From assembly GCA_003505795.1 (NCBI GenBank), contig DNXT01000290.1, positions 1-22,912 of the forward strand: DNA of 22,912 bases, written 5' to 3'. Source of the stretch: Lysobacteraceae bacterium (lineage in GTDB: Bacteria; Pseudomonadota; Gammaproteobacteria; Xanthomonadales; Xanthomonadaceae). The translations under genes were made by a program, and so were the position numbers. The number at the start of each line of letters is the position of its first letter. Within the stretch, counting starts at the first letter, position 1. Shown piece by piece: positions 1-6,761 of the stretch. Under the pieces are notes generated by a model. The model did not search any database and was not told the origin of the DNA. It saw only the letters and a list, made by a program, of their open reading frames with translations.

Positions 1-98
1 GCACCCGTGGCGCGGCGGCCAGATGCCGCATATAGACCTCGTCCGCCGCCGCCGCGCCGCGCCGCGCCTTCATGGAACCGGATCGCGGCGGTCGCCGG

Positions 99-1055
99 CT
101 ATGGCCGCAATTCCGGATACAGGCGCCGCGCGGTGCTGCGCAGCGCCTGCAGGATCCGCTCGGCGCCCGGCGGCAGGCTGTAGTCGCGGCGCCGGATGAT
201 GCCGAACGACTCCATACGCACCCCGAGCTCGATCGGCAGCACGGTCAGCAGCTTGGCCTGGATCAGCGGCGCCACCGAGTCGGCCGGCAACGCGGTCAGC
301 AGGTCGCTGCCGCGCAGCAGGTTCTGGGTCACCGGCAGCGACGAGGTCTCGATCGCGTTGGTCGGCGTATGCAGGCCGTGCTCGGTGAACATCGAGTCCA
401 GGCGTGCGCGCAGCACGCTGTCGGCCGGCGGCAGGATCCAGCCGTAGCGCAGCAGGTCGGCATGCTGCAGCCCGGCGCGACTGGACAGCGGATGCCCGGC
501 GCGGGCGATCACCGCGTGCGGCTCGTCCGCCAGCGGCTCGAACTCCAGCTCGCCGGCGCCCTCCGGCCCGAGGATGCGGCCGATCACGATGTCGAGCTGG
601 CCGTCCAGCAGCTTGGACACCAGCGGCCGGCTGTAGTCCATCTCCACCCGCACCAGGATGTCCGGAAACTCGCGCTTGACCTCGGCGATGGCCTGCGGCA
701 CCAGGTTGGTACCCGGGTTGACCACGGTCCCGATCGACGCCTGTCCCATCCGGCCGCTGCGCAGCGCGGCGATCTCCTCCTGGGCGCGGCCGATCTCCGA
801 CATCGCCGCGCGCGCGCGCCGGATCAGCACCTGCCCGTACCAGGTCGGCTCCACCCCGCGGGCATGGCGCTCGAACAGCTTCACCCCGAGCATGTCCTCC
901 ATCTCCGCCAGCAGCTTGGACGCCGCCGGCTGGGTCATGCTGGCCGCCTCGGCCGCGCGCAGCACCGAGCGCTGCTCGTGCAGGTGCAGCAACAGCAGCA
1001 GTTGCCGGGTCTTCAGGCGCGACGCATTGAACCAGGGGGTATTCGGAGTCGCCAT
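99..1055 (-). CDS. LysR-family transcriptional regulator, GbpR-like, of the galactonate operon
   Basis: The 318-residue protein has an N-terminal winged helix-turn-helix (about residues 12-75, with the LysR-typical run MTQPAASKLLAEMEDMLG). A periplasmic-binding-protein-like effector domain follows (about 100-310). The DNA-binding helix and the LFERHARGVEPTWYG stretch resemble the GbpR/PecT branch, whose founding member controls a galactose-binding protein. The gene is divergent from the SDR-dgoADK operon, the usual arrangement for a LysR activator of the neighbouring genes. A T-N11-A dyad lies just upstream of its start (1076-1090). The start is the ATG at 1053-1055. The effector is inferred to be galactose, galactonate or a related sugar acid; family assignment is firm, target and ligand are inference. 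Confidence 0.9.
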   Translation of the reverse strand: MATPNTPWFNASRLKTRQLLLLLHLHEQRSVLRAAEAASMTQPAASKLLAEMEDMLGVKLFERHARGVEPTWYGQVLIRRARAAMSEIGRAQEEIAALRSGRMGQASIGTVVNPGTNLVPQAIAEVKREFPDILVRVEMDYSRPLVSKLLDGQLDIVIGRILGPEGAGELEFEPLADEPHAVIARAGHPLSSRAGLQHADLLRYGWILPPADSVLRARLDSMFTEHGLHTPTNAIETSSLPVTQNLLRGSDLLTALPADSVAPLIQAKLLTVLPIELGVRMESFGIIRRRDYSLPPGAERILQALRSTARRLYPELRP

Positions 1056-1075
1056 GGGATGCCTGCTAGGTTCGT

Positions 1076-1090
1076 ATTCACCAAGGGAAT
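1076..1090. promoter_or_regulatory. Candidate LysR-type operator between the regulator and the galactose operon
   Basis: The sequence ATTC-ACCAAGG-GAAT is an interrupted palindrome that fits the T-N11-A pattern bound by LysR-family regulators. A looser outer dyad, TTCGT at 1071-1075 and ACGAA at 1099-1103, surrounds it. It lies 21 bases before the regulator start and in the only gap between two divergent units. The assignment is by pattern and position only. Confidence 0.4.
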
Positions 1091-1263
1091 AGCATATGAC
1101 GAAAAATTCATTTGCAGCACATATCTCGCACGCGCGAGGCTAGCCGGCGCCGATGCAGGAGTCCCCTACCTCCCGTTCTGCGCCCCCAACCCGAGAGACG
1201 TGCCCCGTCCCGTCGCCACGGCGGACGGCAACACGCGAACGCCAGGAAGCCAGGAGGAAAACG

Positions 1264-1326
1264 ATGGCAACCCACCCCCGGCCGCTGCACGGCCGACGCC
1301 CGGCCGCGCGCGGAGACGCCGCATGA
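1264..1326 (+). CDS. 20-codon mini-ORF, translationally coupled to the SDR gene
   Basis: An ATG at 1264 is preceded by a near-perfect Shine-Dalgarno sequence (AGGAGG at 1252-1257, 6 bases before the start). It opens a 20-codon frame rich in Arg, Pro, Ala and His. Its TGA at 1324-1326 overlaps the SDR start ATG (1323-1325) as ATGA. The SDR frame itself has no ribosome binding site of its own and no other start between 1263 and 1323. The mini-ORF could therefore be a leader that delivers ribosomes to the SDR by termination-reinitiation. Alternatives are a decayed 5' end of a former longer gene, or a frameshift. I recognise no family; the peptide MATHPRPLHGRRPAARGDAA has no membrane segment or cysteine. 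Confidence 0.45.
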   Translation: MATHPRPLHGRRPAARGDAA

Positions 1327-2063
1327 GCGGGCGCCTGTCCGGCAAGAGCGTGCTGATCACCGGCGCCGCCAGCGGCATCGGTGCCGCCACCGCCCGCCTG
1401 TTCGCCGACCACGGCGCGCACGTGGCCGGCCTGGACCGCAATGCGCCGGCCGATCCCGACCCGCGCGTGGACTACTTGCTGGCCGACATCACCGACGCGG
1501 CGACGATCGCCGCCGCGGTCGCAGCGGTGCTGGCGCGCCACGGCCGCATCGACGCGCTGGTCAACAACGCCGGCGCCGACGTGTTCTCCGATCCGCTGCA
1601 GCTCGACGACGCCGACTGGCAGCGCTGCCTCGAACTCAACCTCAAGGGCGCCTGGAACGTCTGCAAGGCGGTGCTGCCGTCGATGCTGGCCCGGCAGGCC
1701 GGCAGCATCGTCAACATCGCCTCGGTGCACGGCCACAAGATCATCCCGCACGCCTTTCCCTACCCGGTCGCCAAGCACGGCCTGATCGGCCTGACCCGCT
1801 CGCTCGGCATCGAGTACGCCGCGCAGGGGATCCGCGTGAACTCGATCTCGCCCGGGCTGATCCTGGTGCCGCGCATCGAGGCCTGGTTCGAGCGCGAGCC
1901 CGGCGCCCGCGAGCGCCAGACCGCGCTGCTGCCGCCCGGGCGCATCGGCACGCCGGAGGAAGTCGCCTACACCGCGCTGTTCCTGGCCAGCGACGAGGCC
2001 CGCTTCATCAACGCCGCCGACATCCTGATCGATGGCGGCCGTTCCCAGCTCTACCACGAGTAA
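1323..2063 (+). CDS. SDR-family NAD-dependent sugar dehydrogenase, probable galactose 1-dehydrogenase
   Basis: This is a classical short-chain dehydrogenase of 246 residues. The cofactor motif TGAASGIG is at 13-20, followed by Asp38 at the end of strand 2, which favours NAD over NADP. NNAG is at 81-84, the catalytic Ser is near 134 (NIASVHG), and Tyr147 and Lys151 form the YxxxK pair. The ATG start overlaps the stop of the mini-ORF before it. The gene leads an operon that holds lactonase, dehydratase, kinase and aldolase of galactonate breakdown, so oxidation of galactose (or a related aldose such as fucose or arabinose) to its lactone is the missing first step it would supply. The SDR call is secure; the substrate is inferred from context only. 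Confidence 0.88.
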   Translation: MSGRLSGKSVLITGAASGIGAATARLFADHGAHVAGLDRNAPADPDPRVDYLLADITDAATIAAAVAAVLARHGRIDALVNNAGADVFSDPLQLDDADWQRCLELNLKGAWNVCKAVLPSMLARQAGSIVNIASVHGHKIIPHAFPYPVAKHGLIGLTRSLGIEYAAQGIRVNSISPGLILVPRIEAWFEREPGARERQTALLPPGRIGTPEEVAYTALFLASDEARFINAADILIDGGRSQLYHE

Positions 2064-2066
2064 GCC

Positions 2067-2702
2067 ATGTCCAACGCCGGTCCCTTCAAGCTGCCCCTGG
2101 TCGCGATCCTGCGCGGCATCACTCCCGAAGACACGCTGGCGCACGTCGGCGCGCTGATCGATGCCGGCTTCGACGCCATCGAGATCCCGCTCAACTCGCC
2201 GCGCTGGGAGCAGAGCATCGGCCTGGCCCATCGCGAGTACGGCGACCGTGCCTGGATCGGCGCCGGCACCGTGCTGCGCAATGCCGACGTCGACATCCTG
2301 GCCGAGCTCGGCACGCGCTTCATCGTCACCCCCAACACGCGCCCGTCGCTGATCCGCTACGCGGTCGAGCGCGGCCTGCTGGTGGTCGCCGGCTTCGCCA
2401 CCGCCAGCGAGGCGTTCGACGCGATCGACGCCGGCGCGCAGGTGCTCAAGCTGTTCCCCGCCGCGACCTACGGCGCCGCGCACGTGCGCGCCCTGCGCTC
2501 GGTGCTGCCGGCGCAGGTGCCGGTCTACGTGGTCGGCGGCGTCACCCCCGGCACGCTGGCCGGCTTCATCGCGCAGGGCGCCGCGGGTGCCGGCATCGGC
2601 GGCGACCTGTACAAGCCCGGCCAGTCGCTCGAAACCACCCAGTCGCAGGCGCGCGCGTTCGTGCAGGCATACCAGGACGCTTACCAGGACATTCGCGGAT
2701 GA
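2067..2702 (+). CDS. dgoA: 2-dehydro-3-deoxy-6-phosphogalactonate aldolase
   Basis: The 211-residue protein belongs to the class I KDPG/KDPGal aldolase family and cleaves 2-dehydro-3-deoxy-6-phosphogalactonate to pyruvate and glyceraldehyde 3-phosphate. The family signatures are complete: AILRGITP with Arg16, AIEIPLNSP with the catalytic Glu39, TPN at 88-90, Schiff-base Lys128 in VLKLFP, and the phosphate-binding VGGVTPG. Length matches the family (about 205-215). It starts 3 bases after the SDR stop, and its stop overlaps the dgoD start as ATGA (2699-2702), so the genes are coupled. The pairing with dgoD and dgoK favours galactonate over gluconate as the source of the substrate. Confidence 0.93.
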   Translation: MSNAGPFKLPLVAILRGITPEDTLAHVGALIDAGFDAIEIPLNSPRWEQSIGLAHREYGDRAWIGAGTVLRNADVDILAELGTRFIVTPNTRPSLIRYAVERGLLVVAGFATASEAFDAIDAGAQVLKLFPAATYGAAHVRALRSVLPAQVPVYVVGGVTPGTLAGFIAQGAAGAGIGGDLYKPGQSLETTQSQARAFVQAYQDAYQDIRG

Positions 2703-3847
2703 AGATCACCCGCCTCACCACCTACCACGCCGCGCCGCGCTGGCTGTTCCTCAAGATCGAGACCGACGCGGGCATCACCGGCTGGGGCGAACCGGTGATC
2801 GAGGGCCGCTCGCGCAGCGTCGAGGCGGCCGTTCACGAGCTGTCCGGCTACCTGGTCGGCAAGGACCCGGCGCGCATCAACGACCTCTGGCAGACCCTGT
2901 ACCGCGCCGGCTTCTACCGCGGCGGCGCGATCCTGATGAGCGCCATCGCCGGCATCGACCAGGCGCTGTGGGACATCAAGGGCAAGGCGCTGGGCGTGCC
3001 GGTCTACGAACTGCTCGGCGGCCTGGTGCGCGACCGCATGAAGACCTACCGCTGGGTCGGCGGCGACCGCCCGGCCGAGATCGTCGCGCAGATGCGCGCG
3101 CACATGGCGCTGGGCTACGACACCTTCAAGCTCAACGGCACCGAGGAGATGAAGCTGATCGACAGCCCGCGCGCGGTCGACGCCGCGGTCGCCAAGATCG
3201 CCGGCATCCGCGAGGCGCTGGGCGACGCGGTCGACTTCGGCATCGACTTCCACGGCCGCGTCGGCGCGCCGATGGCCAAGCCGCTGCTGCGCGAGCTGGA
3301 GCCGTTCAAGCCGCTGTTCGTCGAGGAGCCGGTGCTGGCCGAGCAGGCCGAGCACTACCCGCGCCTGGCGGCCTCCACCTCGATCCCGCTGGCCGCCGGC
3401 GAGCGCATGTACTCGCGCTTCGAGTTCAAGAACGTGCTGTGCGCCGGCGGCATCTCGATGCTGCAGCCGGACCTGTCGCACGCCGGCGGCATCACCGAGT
3501 GCGTCAAGATCGCGGCGATGGCCGAGGCCTACGACGTCGCCCTGGCCCCGCACTGCCCGCTCGGCCCGGTCGCGCTGGCCGCGTGCCTGCACGTGGACTT
3601 CGTCTCGCACAACGCGGTGCTGCAGGAGCAGAGCATCGGCATCCACTACAACGAGGGCGCCGACCTGCTCGACTACGTGCTCAACAAGGACGATTTCACC
3701 TGCATCGATGGCAGTATTGCCGCTCTGCCCAAGCCGGGCCTGGGTGTGGAAATCGATGAAGACAAGCTCGAGCATGCCAACCGGAATCCGCCGGACTGGC
3801 GCAACCCGGTGTGGCGCCACGCCGACGGCAGCATCGCCGAATGGTGA
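2699..3847 (+). CDS. dgoD: D-galactonate dehydratase
   Basis: This is an enolase-superfamily enzyme of 382 residues that dehydrates D-galactonate to 2-dehydro-3-deoxygalactonate. It has the same length as E. coli DgoD, as remembered, and resembles it closely throughout (for example GWGEPVIEGR, YRAGFYRGG and GIDQALWDIKGK). The Mg ligands fall at Asp183, Glu209 and Glu235. The acid/base histidines are His185 (GIDFHGR) and His285 (APHCPLGP), and Glu310 lies in VLQEQS. All match the known DgoD positions, so the enzyme should be active. Its ATG overlaps the dgoA stop. Other sugar-acid dehydratases of the mandelate racemase group are less likely because of the near full-length match. Confidence 0.96.
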   Translation: MKITRLTTYHAAPRWLFLKIETDAGITGWGEPVIEGRSRSVEAAVHELSGYLVGKDPARINDLWQTLYRAGFYRGGAILMSAIAGIDQALWDIKGKALGVPVYELLGGLVRDRMKTYRWVGGDRPAEIVAQMRAHMALGYDTFKLNGTEEMKLIDSPRAVDAAVAKIAGIREALGDAVDFGIDFHGRVGAPMAKPLLRELEPFKPLFVEEPVLAEQAEHYPRLAASTSIPLAAGERMYSRFEFKNVLCAGGISMLQPDLSHAGGITECVKIAAMAEAYDVALAPHCPLGPVALAACLHVDFVSHNAVLQEQSIGIHYNEGADLLDYVLNKDDFTCIDGSIAALPKPGLGVEIDEDKLEHANRNPPDWRNPVWRHADGSIAEW

Positions 3848-3856
3848 GGCGCTGAC

Positions 3857-4759
3857 ATGAGCAGCGCGACGGCGACGCTGGCCGTGGACAGCCGCTGCAC
3901 CCACGGCGAGGGCGTGCTCTGGTGCGAGCGCCGCCAGGCGCTGTTCTGGGTCGACATCAGCGAAAAGCGCATCTGGACCCACCACCCGGGCAGCGGCGCC
4001 ACCCGCCACTGGCAGGTCGGCGACCGCCCCGGCTGCCTCGGCCTGCTCGACGACGGCCGGCTGCTGGTGGTGCTGGCCAAGTCGGTGTGCGTGGCCGACC
4101 CGGACCGCGCCGACGGCGACACGCTGCCGCTGCAGCCGCTGGCCGAGGTCGAAGCCGACAACCCGCTCACCCGCAGCAACGACGGCCGCGCCGACCGCCA
4201 CGGCAACTTCGTGTTCGGCACCATGGACGAGCACGACCGGAAGGCCGGGCGCGGCGCGTTCTACCAGTTCTCGCTTCGCCACGGGCTGCGCCGGCTGCCG
4301 CTGGGCGGGGTGTCGATCCCCAACTCGATCTGCTTCAGCCCCGACGGCCGCACCCTGTACTACTGCGACTCGGTGACGCCGAGGATCCTGTGCTGCGACT
4401 ACGATCCGGATGCCGCGCGGACCGGCACCCCGCGCGAGTTCGCGGCGCTCGACCAGGCCGGCGCCGAGCCGGACGGCTCGATCATCGACGCCGAGGGCCA
4501 CCTGTGGAACGCGCAGTGGCGTGCCTGGCGGGTGGTGCGCTACCGCCCCGACGGCAGCGTCGAGCGCAGCGTCGGGATGCCGGTCAAGCACCCGACCTGC
4601 AGCGCCTTCGGCGGCGCCGCGCTGGACCGGCTGTACGTGATCAGCTCGCGCCTGGACCATGGCGAGGACGAACTGCAGCGCACCCCGCTCGCCGGTGGCC
4701 TGTTCCAGTACGAAACCGGCCTGCGCGGCCTGCCGGAAAGCCGGGTCGCGAGCGCATGA
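3857..4759 (+). CDS. SMP-30/gluconolactonase-family sugar lactonase
   Basis: The 300-residue six-bladed beta-propeller of the SMP-30/regucalcin family hydrolyses aldonolactones. The divalent-metal ligands of the family are visible: Glu18 in GEGVLW, Asn108 in RSNDGR, Asn156 in IPNSICFSPDG, and Asp206 in EPDGSIIDAEGHLW. Its place between dgoD and dgoK points to galactonolactone as substrate, the product of the SDR encoded first in the operon. It begins 9 bases after the dgoD stop, and its TGA overlaps the dgoK ATG (4756-4759). The family is promiscuous, so arabino- or fuconolactone cannot be excluded. Confidence 0.9.
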   Translation: MSSATATLAVDSRCTHGEGVLWCERRQALFWVDISEKRIWTHHPGSGATRHWQVGDRPGCLGLLDDGRLLVVLAKSVCVADPDRADGDTLPLQPLAEVEADNPLTRSNDGRADRHGNFVFGTMDEHDRKAGRGAFYQFSLRHGLRRLPLGGVSIPNSICFSPDGRTLYYCDSVTPRILCCDYDPDAARTGTPREFAALDQAGAEPDGSIIDAEGHLWNAQWRAWRVVRYRPDGSVERSVGMPVKHPTCSAFGGAALDRLYVISSRLDHGEDELQRTPLAGGLFQYETGLRGLPESRVASA

Positions 4760-5643
4760 TCGCGGTCGACTGGGGCACCAGCAGCCTGCGCGCCTACCTG
4801 CTCGATGCCGACGGCACGGTGCTCGAGCAGCGCCGCAGCGATCAGGGCGTCCTCGCCAGCGCCGGGCGCTTCGCCGAGACCCTGGGCGAGCTGGTCGGCG
4901 AGTGGCCCGGCCACGTCCTGCTGTGCGGGATGGTCGGCAGCCGCAACGGCTGGATCGAACTGCCCTATCTGCCCTGCCCGGTCGGCGCCGACGAGCTCGC
5001 CGCGGCGATGCGGCGCCACCAGGATCCGCGGCTGCCCGGACGCGAGCTGTGGTTCGTCCCCGGCGTCGCCACCGATGCCGAGCGCGGCACCCCGGACGTC
5101 ATGCGCGGCGAGGAGACCCAGGTGGTCGGGCTGATCTCCGCGCTCGGCGCCGGCGGGCACAGCGTGTGCCTGCCCGGCACCCACAGCAAGTGGGCGCGGC
5201 TTGAACAGGGCCGGATCGGCGGCTTCGTCACGGTGATGACCGGCGAGCTGTACGCGCTGCTCCGCCAGCACAGCCTGCTCGGCCGGCTGATGAGCGGCGA
5301 CGACGCCGAGTTCCACCCGCAGGCGTTCATCCGCGGCGTCGAGCGCAGCGGCGAGGCAGGCGGCCTGCTGCACCACCTGTTCGGCACCCGCACGCTGGGC
5401 CTGTTCGAACGCCTGCCTGGCGAAAGCCTGGCGTCGTACCTGTCCGGCCTGCTGATCGGCCACGAGATCCGCGACCGCCAGCCGATCGGCGGGACGGTCC
5501 ACCTGGTCGGCAGCCACGGCCTGGCGCAGCGCTACGCCGAGGCACTGGGCCTGCTCGGGATCGGCTCGATGCGGCATCCGGAGAACCTCGCCGCCACCGG
5601 TCTGCACCGGCTCGCACGCGTGCGCGGCCTGGCCCTGGGCTAA
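4756..5643 (+). CDS. dgoK: 2-dehydro-3-deoxygalactonokinase
   Basis: The 295-residue kinase phosphorylates 2-dehydro-3-deoxygalactonate at C6 before aldol cleavage. It opens with the sugar-kinase phosphate-1 motif VDWGTSSLRAYLLD (Asp5). It carries the DgoK-typical stretches CGMVGSRNGW, the VMRGEETQ box, LPGTHSKW, and FVTVMTGELYALL, and ends with a C-terminal VGSHGLAQRY segment. Length is normal for DgoK. The start ATG overlaps the lactonase stop, which makes it the last gene of a coupled five-enzyme operon. A G+C-rich set of inverted repeats without a T tract follows (about 5645-5682) and could end transcription inefficiently. Confidence 0.94.
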   Translation: MIAVDWGTSSLRAYLLDADGTVLEQRRSDQGVLASAGRFAETLGELVGEWPGHVLLCGMVGSRNGWIELPYLPCPVGADELAAAMRRHQDPRLPGRELWFVPGVATDAERGTPDVMRGEETQVVGLISALGAGGHSVCLPGTHSKWARLEQGRIGGFVTVMTGELYALLRQHSLLGRLMSGDDAEFHPQAFIRGVERSGEAGGLLHHLFGTRTLGLFERLPGESLASYLSGLLIGHEIRDRQPIGGTVHLVGSHGLAQRYAEALGLLGIGSMRHPENLAATGLHRLARVRGLALG

Positions 5644-5708
5644 TCGGAGGCGGGCCGGCCCGGCCGCCCTTCGGCCGCTCCGCACCCCCCTCGCAAGCGC
5701 GACTGTTC

Positions 5709-5714
5709 TAGAAT
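5709..5714 (+). promoter_or_regulatory. Possible -10 element of the fdxA promoter
   Basis: TAGAAT lies 26 bases before the fdxA start, in a locally A/T-richer patch after the G+C-rich end of dgoK. I see no matching -35 hexamer at 16-18 bases, so the call rests on the -10 alone. Confidence 0.3.
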
Positions 5715-5740
5715 TACGCGGCTTATCGCCGGATCACGCC

Positions 5741-6064
5741 ATGCCTTTTGTTGTCACCGAAAACTGCATCAAGTGCAAATACACCGACTGCGTCGAGGTC
5801 TGCCCCGTCGACTGCTTCCATGAAGGCCCGAATTTCCTGGTCATCGATCCGGACGAATGCATCGACTGCACGCTGTGCGAACCCGAGTGCCCGGCCAACG
5901 CGATCTATCCGGAAGACGACGTGCCGGCGGGCCAGGAGAACTTCGTCGCGCTCAATGCCGAGCTGGCCAAGGCATGGCCGGTGCTGACCGTGCGCAAGGA
6001 ACCGATGGCCGATGCCGGCGACTGGGACGGCAAGCCGGGCAAGCTGCCGCTGCTGGAGCGCTGA
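5741..6064 (+). CDS. fdxA: 7Fe ferredoxin ([3Fe-4S][4Fe-4S])
   Basis: The 107-residue soluble electron carrier matches Azotobacter FdI-type 7Fe ferredoxins with its cysteines offset by one. Cys9, Cys17 and Cys50 would bind the [3Fe-4S] cluster. Cys21, Cys40, Cys43 and Cys46 would bind the [4Fe-4S] cluster. The extra Cys12 and Cys25 are also conserved in the family. The C-terminal extension (about 60-107) ending KLPLLER is typical of the proteobacterial FdxA group. It stands alone, starting 97 bases after dgoK, and ends against the convergent bamC gene with a REPIN between them. Confidence 0.94.
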   Translation: MPFVVTENCIKCKYTDCVEVCPVDCFHEGPNFLVIDPDECIDCTLCEPECPANAIYPEDDVPAGQENFVALNAELAKAWPVLTVRKEPMADAGDWDGKPGKLPLLER

Positions 6065-6135
6065 CCTGTGGGAGGGACTTCGGTCCCGACGCTTTGCCGG
6101 TAGCGCCTGTCGGGACTGAAGTCCCTCCCACAGGT
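6064..6135. repeat. REPIN-type palindromic repeat, copy 1
   Basis: Two 27-base arms (6064-6090 and 6109-6135) are inverted copies with a single mismatch and enclose an 18-base spacer. Each arm also carries its own small hairpin, GGGAC-TTCR-GTCCC, preceded by GTGGGA. This is the layout of a REP doublet mobilised by RAYT transposases. It sits between the convergent ends of fdxA and bamC. A second copy lies at 12252-12319. No RAYT gene is in the window. Confidence 0.85.
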
Positions 6136-6169
6136 CACTACCTGTCAACTAACTAAATGAGAACAGAGC

Positions 6170-6199
6170 CAAACGAAACGGGCGCCATCGGCGCCCGTT
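6170..6199 (-). terminator. Rho-independent terminator of the dapA-bamC unit
   Basis: A perfect 10-bp stem (AACGGGCGCC at 6177-6186 with GGCGCCCGTT at 6190-6199) closes a 3-base loop. Read on the minus strand it runs into TTTCGTTTGG. It begins 27 bases past the bamC stop in that direction. The stem is symmetrical, but the T-rich side favours the minus strand. Confidence 0.7.
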
Positions 6200-6226
6200 C
6201 GCATTACCGCACCCCGCAGGCCCGGC

Positions 6227-6745
6227 TCAGTTGCCCAGCCTGGCCTTCAGCGCCGCGATCAGCTTGACCGGCGCCTCGGCCGTGGCCGGCACCCCGCGCG
6301 GATCGACCGCGGACACGTAGCTGCCGGCCTCGGTGTTGACCACGCGGACCAGGAAGCTGGTGCCCTCGTAGCTGACGTCGTACGAACCCAGCACCTGGGC
6401 GCGGCTGGCGACGGTCACGCCCGGGATGTCGGCCAGCGCGGCGCCGACCTTGTCGAACACCGCGTCCTTGCCGCCGCTGACGACGAAGCCGCTGTCGCTG
6501 GCGCCCTGCGCGGCGGCCGGCGCGGCCGGCTGCGACGACGAGGCCAGGCTCGGCACCTTCATCGCGCCGGAGGTATCGGGCACGTTCAGGTCCGGCGGCA
6601 CTTCCAGCGGGCGCTGCTCGACCGGCAGCGCATAGTCGCCGCGGGCTCCCTTGTGGAACCAGCTGCAGCCGCTCGTGGCGGCGACGGTGGCGGTCGCCAG
6701 CAGCGCGAGCGAAAGCACGCGGACGGTAGAAACGGTGTGACGCAT
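6227..6745 (-). CDS. bamC: BamC/NlpB-like outer-membrane lipoprotein, short form
   Basis: The 172-residue lipoprotein has a signal peptide (residues 1-26) and a lipobox ending SGC, with lipidated Cys27. The DYALPVEQRPLEVPPDL run that follows is typical of the N-terminal unstructured lasso of NlpB/DapX/BamC proteins. After an Ala/Ser/Gln linker there is one beta-alpha domain (about 86-172). E. coli BamC has two such domains and about 344 residues, so this is a half-length form. It lies 16 bases downstream of dapA, the same gene order as dapA-bamC in E. coli, which supports the identity. The start at 6745 is chosen because AGGAG precedes it; the longer open frame has no such site. Role in the BAM complex is by homology and position. 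Confidence 0.75.
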   Translation of the reverse strand: MRHTVSTVRVLSLALLATATVAATSGCSWFHKGARGDYALPVEQRPLEVPPDLNVPDTSGAMKVPSLASSSQPAAPAAAQGASDSGFVVSGGKDAVFDKVGAALADIPGVTVASRAQVLGSYDVSYEGTSFLVRVVNTEAGSYVSAVDPRGVPATAEAPVKLIAALKARLGN

Positions 6746-6761
6746 CGATAAATCTCCTGGG

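Noticed and set aside
1..73. Possible start of a minus-strand gene (ATG at 71-73 running left off the window)
   Set aside because: Only 24 codons are visible, the Ala/Arg-rich start has no ribosome binding site, and no family is recognisable. It may be real but cannot be supported here.
1140..2483. 447-codon minus-strand open frame opposite the SDR and dgoA
   Set aside because: Shadow of two well-supported genes, with no ribosome site and no domain.
2681..4660. 659-codon open frame on the minus strand across dgoD and the lactonase gene
   Set aside because: It is antisense to genes with complete catalytic motifs, and its low-complexity Ala/Arg/Val/Gln composition is typical of high-G+C shadow frames.
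5645..5682. G+C-rich inverted repeats after dgoK as a terminator
   Set aside because: Several short alternative stems are possible, but none is followed by a T tract, so I do not list it as a terminator.
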